The notes beneath the pieces are model-generated. The model was not told the DNA's origin. It made no database searches and was given only the letters and a program-made list of their open reading frames with translations. A stretch of DNA of 58,159 nt from Rhodospirillaceae bacterium (GTDB taxonomy: Bacteria; Pseudomonadota; Alphaproteobacteria; Azospirillales; Azospirillaceae), in NCBI GenBank assembly GCA_029267445.1, contig JAJUIU010000016.1, positions 1 to 58,159 on the forward strand, in the 5' to 3' direction. This document shows, in pieces, positions 25,454 to 34,599 of the stretch (position 1 is its first letter; every line of letters begins with the position of its first letter). The position numbers and the translations under genes were made by a program.

Positions 25454-27162
25454 GTCACCTGCCGGCGCGCCTGACGGCGCTGAAGCCGATCCACATCGTC
25501 CTGCTGGTGGCGGTGAGCCTGGCGATGTTCCTGCCGGGCTTCCTCACCATCCCGCCCTTCGACCGGGACGAGAGCCGCTACGCCCAGGCCAGCCACCAGA
25601 TGCTGGAGACCCGGGACTTCGTCGACATCCGCTTCCAGGACGAGGCGCGGCACAAGAAGCCGGTGGGCATCTATTGGCTGCAGTCGGCCAGCGTCACCCT
25701 GCTGACCGGCGGGGCCGAGCACGGGCCGATCTGGATGTACCGGATCCCGTCCCTGCTGGGGGCCATCGCGGCGGTGCTGCTGACGGCCTGGGCCGGGGCG
25801 CGCCTGTTCGGCGCCACCGTCGGTGTCGGCGCGGGGCTGATGATGGCGGCCACCGTCATCCTGGGCGTTGAGGCCCGGATGGCGAAGACGGACGCCGTGC
25901 TGCTGGCGACCATCGTGGCGGCGCAGGGCGCCCTGCTGCGGGTCTATCTGGACCGGTTCAAGCCGATCCCGCCGGGCCTCGGCCTCGTCCTCACATTCTG
26001 GATCGCGGTCGGGGCCAGCATCCTGGTCAAGGGTCCGATCATCTTCATGGTGACCGGCGGCACCATCCTGATGCTGGGCCTGATGGACCGGAGCCTGGGC
26101 TGGCTGCGGCTGCTGCGGCCCGCCATCGGCGTGCCGGTGATGCTGGCCGTGGTGCTGCCCTGGCTGGTCGCCATCGGGATCGAGACGCGGGGCGCGTTCT
26201 TCAGCTACGCCATCGGGCACGAGTTCCTGGGCAAGGCCCATTCGGTGCAGGAGAACCACTGGGGTCCGCCCGGATACTATCTGCTGACCTTCTGGCTGAC
26301 CTTCTGGCCCTGGTCCCTGTTCGCGGCCCTGGCGCTGCCCTGGGTGTGGAAGAACCGGGCGGACCCGGCGGTGCGCTTCTGCATCGCCTGGATCGTGCCG
26401 ACCTGGCTGATCTTCGAGATCGTGACGACGAAGCTGCCGCACTACACCATCGTCGTGTTCCCGGCCATCGCCTGCCTGACCGTGGCGGCCGCACTTGAGC
26501 GGTTCGAGGCACCGAGCCTGAAGCGGGGCTGGGGCTTCTGGGCGGCGGCGGGCTTCTACCTGCTGATCACGGCCGTGTTCGGCGCGGCGGCGGTGTGGGG
26601 CGCCATGGACGTGCAGGGCGCCCTGGTCCCGCTGTCAATCCTGGCGGCACTGCTGATCGTGGCGACCGGTGTCGCGGCGGTGGTGCTGGAGAAGCAGCGC
26701 GAGCCGAACCGCTTGATGGCGGGCGTCTTGGCCGGCGCCTTCGCCATCTGGGCCACCGTGCATGGCGCCGTGCTGCCCCGCCTGGACGCCATGTGGGTCA
26801 GCCCGCGCGTGCAGGCGGTGGTGGACGCGCACCGCCCCTGCCCGACGACGATCCTGGCCGCCGCCGGCTATACCGAGCCCAGCATGGTGTTCCTGGTGGG
26901 CACCAGGACGGTGCTGGGTGGGCCGGAGAAGGTGGCGGAACACATGCTGGCCGACCCCGCCTGCGCCATCGGCATGGTGAAGGAGGGCGAGGACAGCAAG
27001 CTGTTCCTGGACGCCGTCCGAACGGCCGGGCTGCCGGTGCGGGAGGTGGACGCCATCAGCGGCTTCAACTATTCGCGCGGCCACAGGCTGACCCTGCGCT
27101 TCTTCGTGGCGGAGACGACCGTGCCCGCCGAGCCGACCGGGGCACCGTCGGCGGGCCAGTAA
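25450..27162 (+). CDS. GT83 (ArnT-like) lipid-A-type glycosyltransferase
   Basis: The 570-residue polytopic membrane enzyme is a GT-C fold protein. The first periplasmic loop has PPFDRDESRYAQASHQML, whose Asp/Glu residues correspond to the conserved acidic catalytic and metal-binding residues of ArnT, and HKKPVGIYWLQS is also family-typical. ArnT-type enzymes move a sugar from undecaprenyl phosphate onto lipid A at the periplasmic face. The C-terminal part is a less conserved soluble domain (SMVFLVGTRTVLGG). It is translationally coupled to the LAB_N gene and probably uses the GT2 product. The sugar (aminoarabinose, galacturonate or other) cannot be read from sequence. Confidence 0.88.
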   Translation: MSHLPARLTALKPIHIVLLVAVSLAMFLPGFLTIPPFDRDESRYAQASHQMLETRDFVDIRFQDEARHKKPVGIYWLQSASVTLLTGGAEHGPIWMYRIPSLLGAIAAVLLTAWAGARLFGATVGVGAGLMMAATVILGVEARMAKTDAVLLATIVAAQGALLRVYLDRFKPIPPGLGLVLTFWIAVGASILVKGPIIFMVTGGTILMLGLMDRSLGWLRLLRPAIGVPVMLAVVLPWLVAIGIETRGAFFSYAIGHEFLGKAHSVQENHWGPPGYYLLTFWLTFWPWSLFAALALPWVWKNRADPAVRFCIAWIVPTWLIFEIVTTKLPHYTIVVFPAIACLTVAAALERFEAPSLKRGWGFWAAAGFYLLITAVFGAAAVWGAMDVQGALVPLSILAALLIVATGVAAVVLEKQREPNRLMAGVLAGAFAIWATVHGAVLPRLDAMWVSPRVQAVVDAHRPCPTTILAAAGYTEPSMVFLVGTRTVLGGPEKVAEHMLADPACAIGMVKEGEDSKLFLDAVRTAGLPVREVDAISGFNYSRGHRLTLRFFVAETTVPAEPTGAPSAGQ

Positions 27163-27179
27163 CCCCTGGCCACCCCTCC

Positions 27180-27884
27180 GTGAACGTCAGGCCCCACCTC
27201 CCCTGGACCCTCGGCGCCACGATCGGCGCGGTGCTGATCGTGCTGCTGATGGCCTTCGTCGACCGGCCCCTGTCCGGCTGGGTGGCGGCGTGGCCGGAAG
27301 GGCGGCGGGCGGTGGCGCTGGCGATCACGGACATCGGCCGGTCGCACTGGTATCTGGTGCCGAGCGGCGTCGGCGCCCTGGTGCTCGCCTGGATGCTGGG
27401 CCGCGCCACCGATCCGGTGCGGCGCGCGTACCTGAAGGACTGGATCGGGCGATGCGCGTTCCTGTTCGCCGCCGTGTCGGTGTCCGGCGTGCTGGTGCAG
27501 GTGCTGAAGGCGGTGTTCGGCCGCGCCCTCCCGCCCCTGCTGCACGGGGACGGCATCTACGGCTTCCACCCGTTCTCATACTACGCCGTCGAGTTCGCCT
27601 CCTTCCCCTCCGGCCACACGGCGACCCTGGTGGCCGTGGCGATGGCGGTGGGGTATCTGGCGCCGCGTTGGCGGGTGGCCCTGCTGGTCGCCGCACTGCT
27701 GCTGGCCAGCTTCCGCATCTGGGTGAACATGCATTTCGCCAGCGACGTGGTGGCGGGCGCCATGCTGGCGATCGCCGTCACCGCCGTGCTGCGGGGCTGG
27801 TTCGTCCGGCGCGGGTGGTTGCGTTTGCCCGGCACGCCGGCCGGCGGTATGGTCCCGCCGGACGAGAAACCAGGGGAGGACTGA
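27180..27884 (+). CDS. PAP2-family lipid phosphatase
   Basis: The 234-residue product has about six membrane segments and the three acid-phosphatase motifs: K-x6-R-P type (KAVFGRALP), PSGH (FPSGHTAT) and S-R-x5-H-x3-D type (ASFRIWVNMHFASD). PAP2 enzymes remove phosphate from lipids such as undecaprenyl diphosphate, phosphatidic acid or lipid A (LpxE/LpxF). Position behind GT2, LAB_N and GT83 genes suggests lipid A or carrier-lipid dephosphorylation. The start is GTG 27180, 17 bp after the GT83 stop. Confidence 0.9.
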   Translation: MNVRPHLPWTLGATIGAVLIVLLMAFVDRPLSGWVAAWPEGRRAVALAITDIGRSHWYLVPSGVGALVLAWMLGRATDPVRRAYLKDWIGRCAFLFAAVSVSGVLVQVLKAVFGRALPPLLHGDGIYGFHPFSYYAVEFASFPSGHTATLVAVAMAVGYLAPRWRVALLVAALLLASFRIWVNMHFASDVVAGAMLAIAVTAVLRGWFVRRGWLRLPGTPAGGMVPPDEKPGED

Positions 27885-27886
27885 CC

Positions 27887-28354
27887 ATGGCCGGCCGGAT
27901 CGACGCGCGCCTGACGGAACTGGGGATCGAGCTGCCGCAGGCCGGCAAGGCGCTGGCAGCCTATGTCCCGTTCGTGCGCACCGGGAACCAGCTGTTCATC
28001 TCCGGCCAGGTGCCGCTGTGGAACGGCGAGGTCCGGTACAAGGGCAAGCTGGGTGCCGACATGGACATCGACACCGGGCGCGCGGCGGCGCGGACCTGCG
28101 CCTTGAACATCATCGCCCAGGCCAAGGCGGCCCTGGACGGCGACCTGGACCGGGTGGTGCGGGTGGTGAAGCTGGTGGGTTTCGTGAACTCCACGCCGGA
28201 CTTCACGGACCAGCCGAAGGTGATCAACGGCGCCTCCGAACTGATGGCCGAGGTGTTCGGCGAGGCCGGCACCCATGCCCGCTCCGCCGTCAGCGCCGCC
28301 AGCCTGCCGCTGGGTGTCGCGGTGGAGGTCGAGGCGATCATCGAGGTGGCGTGA
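27887..28354 (+). CDS. RidA/YjgF family protein
   Basis: The 155-residue product fits the larger RidA-like branch (GIELPQAGKALAAYVPFVRTGNQLFISGQVP, VVRVVKLVGFVNSTPDF, AGTHARSAVSAASLPLGVAVE). The conserved Arg that binds the substrate carboxylate in RidA is present in the HARSAV segment. RidA hydrolyses reactive enamine/imine intermediates; this branch has less clear activity. ATG 27887 has GGGGAGGA 8-10 nt upstream and lies 2 bp after the PAP2 stop. Confidence 0.9.
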   Translation: MAGRIDARLTELGIELPQAGKALAAYVPFVRTGNQLFISGQVPLWNGEVRYKGKLGADMDIDTGRAAARTCALNIIAQAKAALDGDLDRVVRVVKLVGFVNSTPDFTDQPKVINGASELMAEVFGEAGTHARSAVSAASLPLGVAVEVEAIIEVA

Positions 28355-28445
28355 CGGCGCCACCGCCGGCGGGCCGGGTGGCAGGCTTGTTCCACCCGGC
28401 GGCCGCGCTACATGCCGTAAGACCCTTCCGCCACCGGCCGGACCC

Positions 28446-29615
28446 ATGCCCGACGGACGCGAACCACCCGCCACGCTGACCGTCCAGCTCGTCGAGCGGA
28501 TCGGGGACATTCCGGCCGCCGACTGGGACAGTCTCGCCGGGCCGGACAACCCGTTCGTCAGCCACGCCTTCCTGCGCATCCTGGAGGAGAGCGGGTCGGT
28601 CGGCCCCAAGACCGGCTGGGAGCCGCGCCACCTGACGGCGCGCGACCCGGCGGGGCGGCTGGTCGGTGCGGTGCCGCTGTACCTCAAGGGCCATTCCTAC
28701 GGGGAGTACGTGTTCGACCACGCCTGGGCGAACGCCTGGGAACGGGCGGGCGGCAGCTACTATCCCAAGCTGCAGGCGGCCGTGCCCTTCACGCCGGTGA
28801 CCGGGCCGCGCCTGCTGACCGCGCCGGACTCCCCGCCCGGCACGGCCGAGGCGATGGTGGGCGCGCTGCGGAGCATCGCCGCCGACAACGGCCTGTCGTC
28901 GGTCCATGTCACCTTCCCGACCGAGGCGGAGTACGCGCTGTTCGGGCGGCTGGGCTGGCTGCAGCGGATCGGCACCCAGTTCCACTGGGAGAACCGGGGC
29001 TATGCCGGCTTCGACGATTTCCTGGCGGCCTTCTCCTCCCGCAAGCGCAAGGCGGTGAAGAAGGAGCGGCGGGAAGTGGCGGAGAGCGGGGTCGAGCTGC
29101 TGACGCTGTCCGGGGCCGACCTGAAGCCGGAGCACTGGGACGCCTTCCACCGCTTCTACACCGCAACCAGCGACCGGAAATGGGGCTGGGCCTACCTGAC
29201 CGAGGCGTTCTTCCACCGGCTGGGCGAGACCATGCCGGAGCGGGTGGTGCTGGTGATGGCCAGAGATGGCGGACGCTGGGTGGCCGGGGCCCTGAACCTG
29301 CTGGGCACCGACACGCTGTACGGCCGCAACTGGGGCTGTGTGGGCGACTACCGCTTCCTGCATTTCGAGGCCTGCTACTACCGGGCCATCGACTTCGCCA
29401 TCGAGCGGGGGCTGAAGCGGGTGGAGGCCGGGGCGCAGGGCGAGCACAAGATCCAGCGCGGCTATCTGCCAGTGCCGACATACAGCGCGCACTGGATCCC
29501 GAATCCGGGCTTCCGCCGCGCGGTGGCCGACTTCCTGGAGCGGGAACGGGAGGCGATGGCGGAGGAGATGCGCCTGCTGGCCGAGGAGAGCCCGTTCCGC
29601 AAAGACGGGGACTGA
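28446..29615 (+). CDS. GNAT-fold peptidoglycan-type acyltransferase (DUF482/FemAB-like)
   Basis: The 389-residue product is a DUF482/COG3146 protein with a double GNAT fold. Family landmarks are IPAADWDSLAGPDNPFVSHAFL, the HSYGEYVFDHAWANAW segment, SSVHVTFPTEAEY, SSRKRKAVKKERRE and the late GAQGEHKIQRGYLPV. The family is annotated as predicted N-acyltransferase; the substrate is unknown. ATG 28446 gives the canonical start. It lies 91 bp after ridA and ends the plus-strand gene run that began near 24 kb. Confidence 0.85.
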   Translation: MPDGREPPATLTVQLVERIGDIPAADWDSLAGPDNPFVSHAFLRILEESGSVGPKTGWEPRHLTARDPAGRLVGAVPLYLKGHSYGEYVFDHAWANAWERAGGSYYPKLQAAVPFTPVTGPRLLTAPDSPPGTAEAMVGALRSIAADNGLSSVHVTFPTEAEYALFGRLGWLQRIGTQFHWENRGYAGFDDFLAAFSSRKRKAVKKERREVAESGVELLTLSGADLKPEHWDAFHRFYTATSDRKWGWAYLTEAFFHRLGETMPERVVLVMARDGGRWVAGALNLLGTDTLYGRNWGCVGDYRFLHFEACYYRAIDFAIERGLKRVEAGAQGEHKIQRGYLPVPTYSAHWIPNPGFRRAVADFLEREREAMAEEMRLLAEESPFRKDGD

Positions 29616-29799
29616 GTGCTGGAACCGGCCCCGGGAACGCCCCTTGTGATACGCTGTGTTACGTCGTGTTACGTTTTTGGCGCCGCAGGGGCGTAACGTC
29701 ACACATCGTGGCGGGGACACCGGGGCGGAACGCGCGCCGATTCTATAGAACACTAGCACGGCCTAGGAATTTTGTCCAGCCGCGTGCGAAGGGCGCCCG

Positions 29800-30279
29800 T
29801 CAGTAGGGCACCCGGTCGGGCTTTTCCGCCCAGGCGCGGAACACCTCGAGCGCCGACGGCAGGGGCCGGTGCTCGCAGGGAATGGCGCGCTCGGCCGGCG
29901 GCAGCGGCACCTGTTCGTAGATCAGCGCGTCGTCGAAGCCGATGGCCGCCGCTTGCTCGCGCGTGTTGGCGAACACGACCCGGTCGATGCGGGCCCAGAA
30001 GATGGCCGACAGGCACATCGGACAGGGTTCGCAACTTGCGTAGATGGTGGCGCCGCGCAGGTCGAACCGGCCGAGCCTGGCGCAGGCCTCCCGGATCGCC
30101 ACGACTTCCGCATGGGCGGTGGGATCGTTGGTGGAGGTGACGCGGTTCCAGCCCTCCCCCACCACCCGGCCGTCCAGAACCACCACGGCCCCGAACGGCC
30201 CGCCGGCCCCGGCCTCCATGCCCTTGCGGGACAGGGCGGCGGCCACGCCGAGGAATCGCTCATCGTCGGAAAGGTGCAA
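29800..30279 (-). CDS. Nucleoside/guanine deaminase (CDA superfamily)
   Basis: The 159-residue product is a zinc-dependent deaminase: His and Glu in the HAE motif (DPTAHAEVVAIREA) and the two zinc cysteines in ASCEPCPMCLSAIFWARI. The late region (FANTREQAAAIGFDDALIYEQV) fits guanine deaminase-type enzymes better than tRNA adenosine deaminase. The preferred start is TTG 30279, since GGGAGGA lies about 6 nt upstream and the protein then begins with HLSDDERFLGVAAAL. An ATG at 30312 or 30357 would add 11 or 26 unsupported residues. It converges with the DUF482 gene. Confidence 0.85.
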   Translation of the reverse strand: MHLSDDERFLGVAAALSRKGMEAGAGGPFGAVVVLDGRVVGEGWNRVTSTNDPTAHAEVVAIREACARLGRFDLRGATIYASCEPCPMCLSAIFWARIDRVVFANTREQAAAIGFDDALIYEQVPLPPAERAIPCEHRPLPSALEVFRAWAEKPDRVPY

Positions 30280-30511
30280 GGCCGTCCTCCCAGCGCCTGG
30301 CCGAGCCGCCATGGCGGGCGTCGCAAGCCTAACTGGCCCGCCGCCGCGGGTCACCATGTACCGGCGCAGCCATTGGCGCCCATCGCGCGAGCCGACCCGC
30401 CATAATAAATTTTTTTGAACTTTCCGCGCGAACCATTCCCTTATCAGGCGATTTTGGCATCATTCGGCCTTGTTGACGCGAGCGCCCGGAACGGGCCGGC
30501 AAGGGAGACGA

Positions 30512-30802
30512 ATGATGAGCCTGACCACATCCGACATCGATTCAATCGCCCAGCATGTCAAGGCGAGCCTGGCGACGGCCGGCGCCGCGGCGGACGCGGC
30601 GGCGACCGAGGCGAGCGGGCTTCAGAACGAGTTCTGCAAGAACTGGCCGACCATCCGACAGGGCCTGACGATCCTCCTCCAGCTCCTGGCGCTGGTCCCG
30701 GCAATCGGCGGCGTGGCGAAGGTCGCCATCAATCTGGTCATCGGCATCGGCGATGCGGTGCAGAAGGCCGTATGCCCCGGAACCACCACCGCGACACCGT
30801 AA
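30512..30802 (+). CDS. Small hydrophobic-core hypothetical protein
   Basis: The 96-residue product is MMSLTTSDIDSIAQHVKA..., with an amphipathic Ala-rich N-terminus and a hydrophobic stretch (LTILLQLLALVPAIGG, VAKVAINLVIGIGDAV) that could be one or two membrane helices. I do not recognise it. GGGAGA sits 4 nt upstream of ATG 30512, and the sequence before it (about 30400-30470) is unusually AT-rich (AATAAATTTTTTTGAA), consistent with a promoter region. A strong GC hairpin follows the stop. Confidence 0.6.
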   Translation: MMSLTTSDIDSIAQHVKASLATAGAAADAAATEASGLQNEFCKNWPTIRQGLTILLQLLALVPAIGGVAKVAINLVIGIGDAVQKAVCPGTTTATP

Positions 30803-30810
30803 GGTGGGCG

Positions 30811-30845
30811 CCGCAGGCCTCCGGACACCGCCCGGGGGCCTGCGG
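30811..30845. terminator. GC-rich hairpin between convergent genes
   Basis: Perfect 9-bp arms CCGCAGGCC (30811-30819) and GGCCTGCGG (30837-30845), with further pairing in the loop. It lies between the small protein stop (30802) and the RTX gene stop (30863) of opposite strand. There is no U-tract, so it may be a weak or bidirectional terminator. Confidence 0.5.
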
Positions 30846-30862
30846 TCCGATCCCACCCGTCC

Positions 30863-32071
30863 TCAGGTGAACAGCCAGATCGTCGGGTCGGGACGGATCA
30901 CCGACTCCGGAAAGGATTCCTCGGTCAAGGTCAGGGTGCGGCCGCCACCCAGGTCATACACGGCCGTCTCCATGAAGCTTCCCCCGCCCGCGTCCGAATC
31001 GACTGTGATCCGAGGGTTGGTCAGCGCCAGGAAGCGCTCGACGCTGGTGACCTTCTCGCCACCGATCCTGAGGTCGTGGAAGACGAACCGGGTCTCGGCC
31101 GGGATGTCCGTGCCATGGAAGGAGCCCGTGCCGACGAAGTGGAAGGTGTCCAGGAGTTCCGTGAAGTGGGTGGCATAGGCGCCGTCGACGATGTCCAGAT
31201 CGCCTCGGAGGACGAAGGTGTCACGGCCATATTCCGACATTGCGAACAGGTTCTTTCCGCTCCCGAGGTCCACGAGATCGTCCCCGTCGCCCCACCAGTC
31301 GATGCCGCGCGTGTCATCGCCGGCGCCGCCCAGGATCGTCTCGTTCGCCCCGCTGGAGACGATCACGTCGTTCCCGGCGCCGCCCTGGAGGGTGGCCTGG
31401 CCACCGCCGCCCCATATCTCGTCATCGCCGGCCCCGCCCGCGACCCAGGCCGACGCGCTGCCGAAGCCGGTGTCGTACTCGCTCGAATCGACATGGATGG
31501 TGTCGTTCCCAGGCCCACCCTCCAGCACATCGAGGTCGCCGGGCTGGCCCATGCCGCCGCCGTTCAGGAAGTCGTTCCCCTCGCCGCCCCGGAGCGTGTC
31601 GCTGCCCGCGTTGCCGTGGAGCCGGTCGTCGCCGGCGTCGCCGACGATCAGGTCGTCACCGGTCCAGCCGACCAGGATGTCGTCGCCGTCGCGCCCGGCG
31701 AGATAGTCGTTCCCGGCCCCGCCATCGAGGATGTCGTTGCCGCGATCGCCCCACAGCTTGTCGCTACCCAGGTCGCCGATCAGGAAGTCGTCCCCGGCCC
31801 CGCCCCAGACCTGGTCGTCGCCCCGCCCCCCGGCGACCCAGTCGTGGCCCTTGCCCATTTCGAACCGGTCGTGGCCGCCCTGCAGGCGGAAGAGATCGTC
31901 GCCGGCGGTGCCCCTGCCCGCGTCCGGTCCACCGGACAGCTCGGTCCCGGTCATCCCGGCCCGGAACGCGTCCAGGCTGCCCAGCGGATTGCCGTACCGC
32001 CCCTCCCAATTGACCAGGTCGAGGTCGCCGCCCTCATGCCCCGTGTTCCCGGCGTAGCGTCGCGCGCCCAT
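30863..32071 (-). CDS. RTX (haemolysin-type) calcium-binding repeat protein
   Basis: The 402-residue product contains about ten consecutive nonapeptide repeats of the type G-G-x-G-x-D-x-(L/I/V)-x (for example GGAGNDYLAGRDGDDIL, GGEGNDFLNGG), mainly residues 60-170, with further partial repeats to about 245. These fold into a calcium-bound parallel beta roll. The C-terminal third is not repetitive. There is no N-terminal signal peptide, which is normal for type I secretion, but no ABC exporter, HlyD or TolC gene is nearby. The start is uncertain (ATG 32071 or ATG 32086). Catalytic activity is not evident. Confidence 0.85.
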   Translation of the reverse strand: MGARRYAGNTGHEGGDLDLVNWEGRYGNPLGSLDAFRAGMTGTELSGGPDAGRGTAGDDLFRLQGGHDRFEMGKGHDWVAGGRGDDQVWGGAGDDFLIGDLGSDKLWGDRGNDILDGGAGNDYLAGRDGDDILVGWTGDDLIVGDAGDDRLHGNAGSDTLRGGEGNDFLNGGGMGQPGDLDVLEGGPGNDTIHVDSSEYDTGFGSASAWVAGGAGDDEIWGGGGQATLQGGAGNDVIVSSGANETILGGAGDDTRGIDWWGDGDDLVDLGSGKNLFAMSEYGRDTFVLRGDLDIVDGAYATHFTELLDTFHFVGTGSFHGTDIPAETRFVFHDLRIGGEKVTSVERFLALTNPRITVDSDAGGGSFMETAVYDLGGGRTLTLTEESFPESVIRPDPTIWLFT

Positions 32072-32230
32072 GTCGCATGCCCCCATGCGCGGCGGGATTG
32101 CCGCCGGGGGAGGATACGCCGGGGCGGAACCGGCCCCGCCGGAGCCTCCGGAGACTGTCCCTCCGGACTATCGGGCCGACATTGCCGGCGCTGATTCCGC
32201 GACCCGGGAATGTCACGGGGCGGACAGAAG

Positions 32231-32262
32231 AAAGGCCTCCGGGGGCGACCCCGGAGGCCTTT
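32231..32262 (-). terminator. Rho-independent terminator of clpS-clpA
   Basis: Perfect 14-bp stem AAAGGCCTCCGGGG / CCCCGGAGGCCTTT with 4-nt loop, followed on the minus strand by CTTCTG. It lies 33 bp after the clpA stop. The A/T flanks make it able to work in both directions. Confidence 0.85.
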
Positions 32263-32295
32263 GTCGTGTCGGGCGAAGGTCGTGTCCGTGACGCC

Positions 32296-34593
32296 CTACT
32301 GGGCGTCCACCATCTCCGGCACCTTCTCGTCGCGGCGGCCGGTGTCCGTGTACTCGAACACCAGCTTGTCGTCCTTCACCGCCACCTTCACGGCACCGCC
32401 CTTGGCGAGCTTGCCGAACAGCAGCTCCTCCGCCAGCGGCTTCTTCACGTGCTCCTGGATCGTGCGGGCCAGCGGCCGGGCGCCCATGACCGGGTCGTAA
32501 CCCTTCTTGGCCAGCCACTCCCGCGCCGCGTCCGTCAGTTCGATGGTGACGCCGCGGTCGGTCAGCTGGGCCTCCAGCTGCATGATGAACTTGTCGACCA
32601 CACGGGCGATGGTCTCCCCGTTCAGGCCGGCGAAGCCGACGATCGCGTCCAGCCGGTTCCGGAACTCCGGCGTGAACATCTTCTTGATCGCCTCCTCGTC
32701 CTCCCCGACCCGGGCCTCCCGGCCGAAGCCGATGGCGGGCTTCGCCATGTCGGCCGCACCGGCGTTGGTGGTCATGATCAGGATGACGTTGCGGAAATCG
32801 ACCGTCTTGCCGTTGTGGTCGGTCAGCTTCCCGTGGTCCATGACCTGGAGGAGGATGTTGTAGAGGTCCGGGTGGGCCTTCTCGATCTCGTCCAGCAGCA
32901 GGACGCAGTGGGGATGCTGGTCGACCGCGTCGGTCAGCAGGCCGCCCTGGTCGAAGCCGACATAGCCCGGCGGGGCGCCGATCAGGCGGCTCACCGTGTG
33001 GCGCTCCATGTACTCCGACATGTCGAAGCGTGTCAGCTCGATGCCCAGCGTGCGGGCGAGCTGCTTCGCCACCTCGGTCTTGCCCACACCGGTCGGGCCG
33101 GAGAACAGGTAGTTGCCGATCGGCTTCTCCGGATCGCGCAGGCCCGCGCGGGCCAGCTTGATAGCGGAGACGAGGGTGTCGATCGCCTGGTCCTGGCCGA
33201 AGACCATGGTCTTCAGGTCGCGTTCCAGGTTCTTCAGCACCTCCTTGTCGTCGCGGCTGACGGACTTCGGCGGGATGCGGGCGATCTTGGCGACCACCGC
33301 CTCCACGTCCTTCTGCGCGATCGTCTTCTTGCGCTTGGACTCCGGCACCAGCGCCTGGGCGGCCCCCACCTCGTCGATCACGTCGATCGCCTTGTCGGGC
33401 AGCTTGCGGTCGCCGATGTACTTCGCCGACAGCTCCACGGCGGTGCGGATGGCGTCCTTCGTGTAGCGGACGCGGTGGTACTTCTCGTAGTAGGGCTTGA
33501 TGCCTTCGAGGATCTTGATCGCGTCCTCGATCGTCGGCTCGTTCACGTCGATCTTCTGGAAGCGGCGGACGAGGGCCCGGTCCTTCTCGAAATAGTTCCG
33601 GTACTCCTTGTAGGTCGTCGAGCCGATGCAGCGCAGCGCGCCCGAGGCGAGCGCCGGCTTCAGCAGGTTCGACGCGTCCATGGCGCCGCCGGAGGTGGCC
33701 CCGGCGCCGATCACGGTGTGGATCTCGTCGATGAAGAGGATCGAGTTGTCCAGCGCCTCCAACTCGGAGATGACGCTCTTCAGCCGTTCCTCGAAATCGC
33801 CGCGATAGCGGGTGCCGGCCAGCAGCGCGCCCATGTCGAGGGCGAAGATGGTGGAGGCCTTCAGCACCTCCGGCACCTCGCCATGCACGATCCGGCGCGC
33901 CAGACCCTCGGCGATGGCGGTCTTGCCGACGCCGGGATCGCCCACATAGAGCGGGTTGTTCTTCGAGCGGCGGCAGAGGATCTGGATCGTCCTCTCGACC
34001 TCCTGCTCGCGACCGATCAGCGGGTCGATCTTCCCGCCGGCGGCCTTCTTGTTCAGGTTCACGCAGTAAGCCTCGAGGGCTTCGGTGCCTTTCTTCACGA
34101 CCTTCTCCGCCTGGGCGTCGTCGTCGGCTCCGGAAACCCGTTTCTGCTCGGTGCGGCCGGGCGCCTTGGCGATGCCATGAGAGATGTAGTTCACCGCGTC
34201 GAACCGGGTCATCTCCTGCTCCTGCAGGAAATAGACCGCGTGGCTCTCGCGTTCGGAGAACAAGGCAACCAGCACATTGGCTCCCGTCACCTCTTCGCGT
34301 CCCGAACTCTGGACGTGGATCGCCGCCCGCTGCAGGACGCGCTGGAAGCCCGCGGTCGGTTTGGCATCGTCGGGACGATTGGTGATCAGGTTGGACAGTT
34401 CGTTATCGAGGTATTCACCGAGTTCCGTGCGGAGCTTCTGGATCTCCACACCGCAGGCCCGCAGGACGGCAACCGCGTCCTGATCCTCGGTCAGGGCGAG
34501 CAGGAGGTGTTCGAGGGTTGCGTACTCGTGGCGGCGCTCATTGGCGAAGGCCAGGGCTCTGTGGAGCGTCTGCTCGAGGTTACGCGAGAGCAT
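32296..34593 (-). CDS. clpA: ATP-dependent Clp protease ATP-binding subunit ClpA
   Basis: The 765-residue AAA+ unfoldase feeds substrates to ClpP. The N-domain begins [21 protein letters not shown]1 Walker A is [14 protein letters not shown], with Walker [16 protein letters not shown]2 has [17 protein letters not shown] and [12 protein letters not shown]. The order N-D1-D2 without the ClpB middle coiled coil, plus adjacency to clpS, identifies ClpA. No clpP is in the window. The start lies 6 bp after the clpS stop. Confidence 0.97.
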   Translation of the reverse strand: MLSRNLEQTLHRALAFANERRHEYATLEHLLLALTEDQDAVAVLRACGVEIQKLRTELGEYLDNELSNLITNRPDDAKPTAGFQRVLQRAAIHVQSSGREEVTGANVLVALFSERESHAVYFLQEQEMTRFDAVNYISHGIAKAPGRTEQKRVSGADDDAQAEKVVKKGTEALEAYCVNLNKKAAGGKIDPLIGREQEVERTIQILCRRSKNNPLYVGDPGVGKTAIAEGLARRIVHGEVPEVLKASTIFALDMGALLAGTRYRGDFEERLKSVISELEALDNSILFIDEIHTVIGAGATSGGAMDASNLLKPALASGALRCIGSTTYKEYRNYFEKDRALVRRFQKIDVNEPTIEDAIKILEGIKPYYEKYHRVRYTKDAIRTAVELSAKYIGDRKLPDKAIDVIDEVGAAQALVPESKRKKTIAQKDVEAVVAKIARIPPKSVSRDDKEVLKNLERDLKTMVFGQDQAIDTLVSAIKLARAGLRDPEKPIGNYLFSGPTGVGKTEVAKQLARTLGIELTRFDMSEYMERHTVSRLIGAPPGYVGFDQGGLLTDAVDQHPHCVLLLDEIEKAHPDLYNILLQVMDHGKLTDHNGKTVDFRNVILIMTTNAGAADMAKPAIGFGREARVGEDEEAIKKMFTPEFRNRLDAIVGFAGLNGETIARVVDKFIMQLEAQLTDRGVTIELTDAAREWLAKKGYDPVMGARPLARTIQEHVKKPLAEELLFGKLAKGGAVKVAVKDDKLVFEYTDTGRRDEKVPEMVDAQ

Positions 34594-34599
34594 TCCGGG

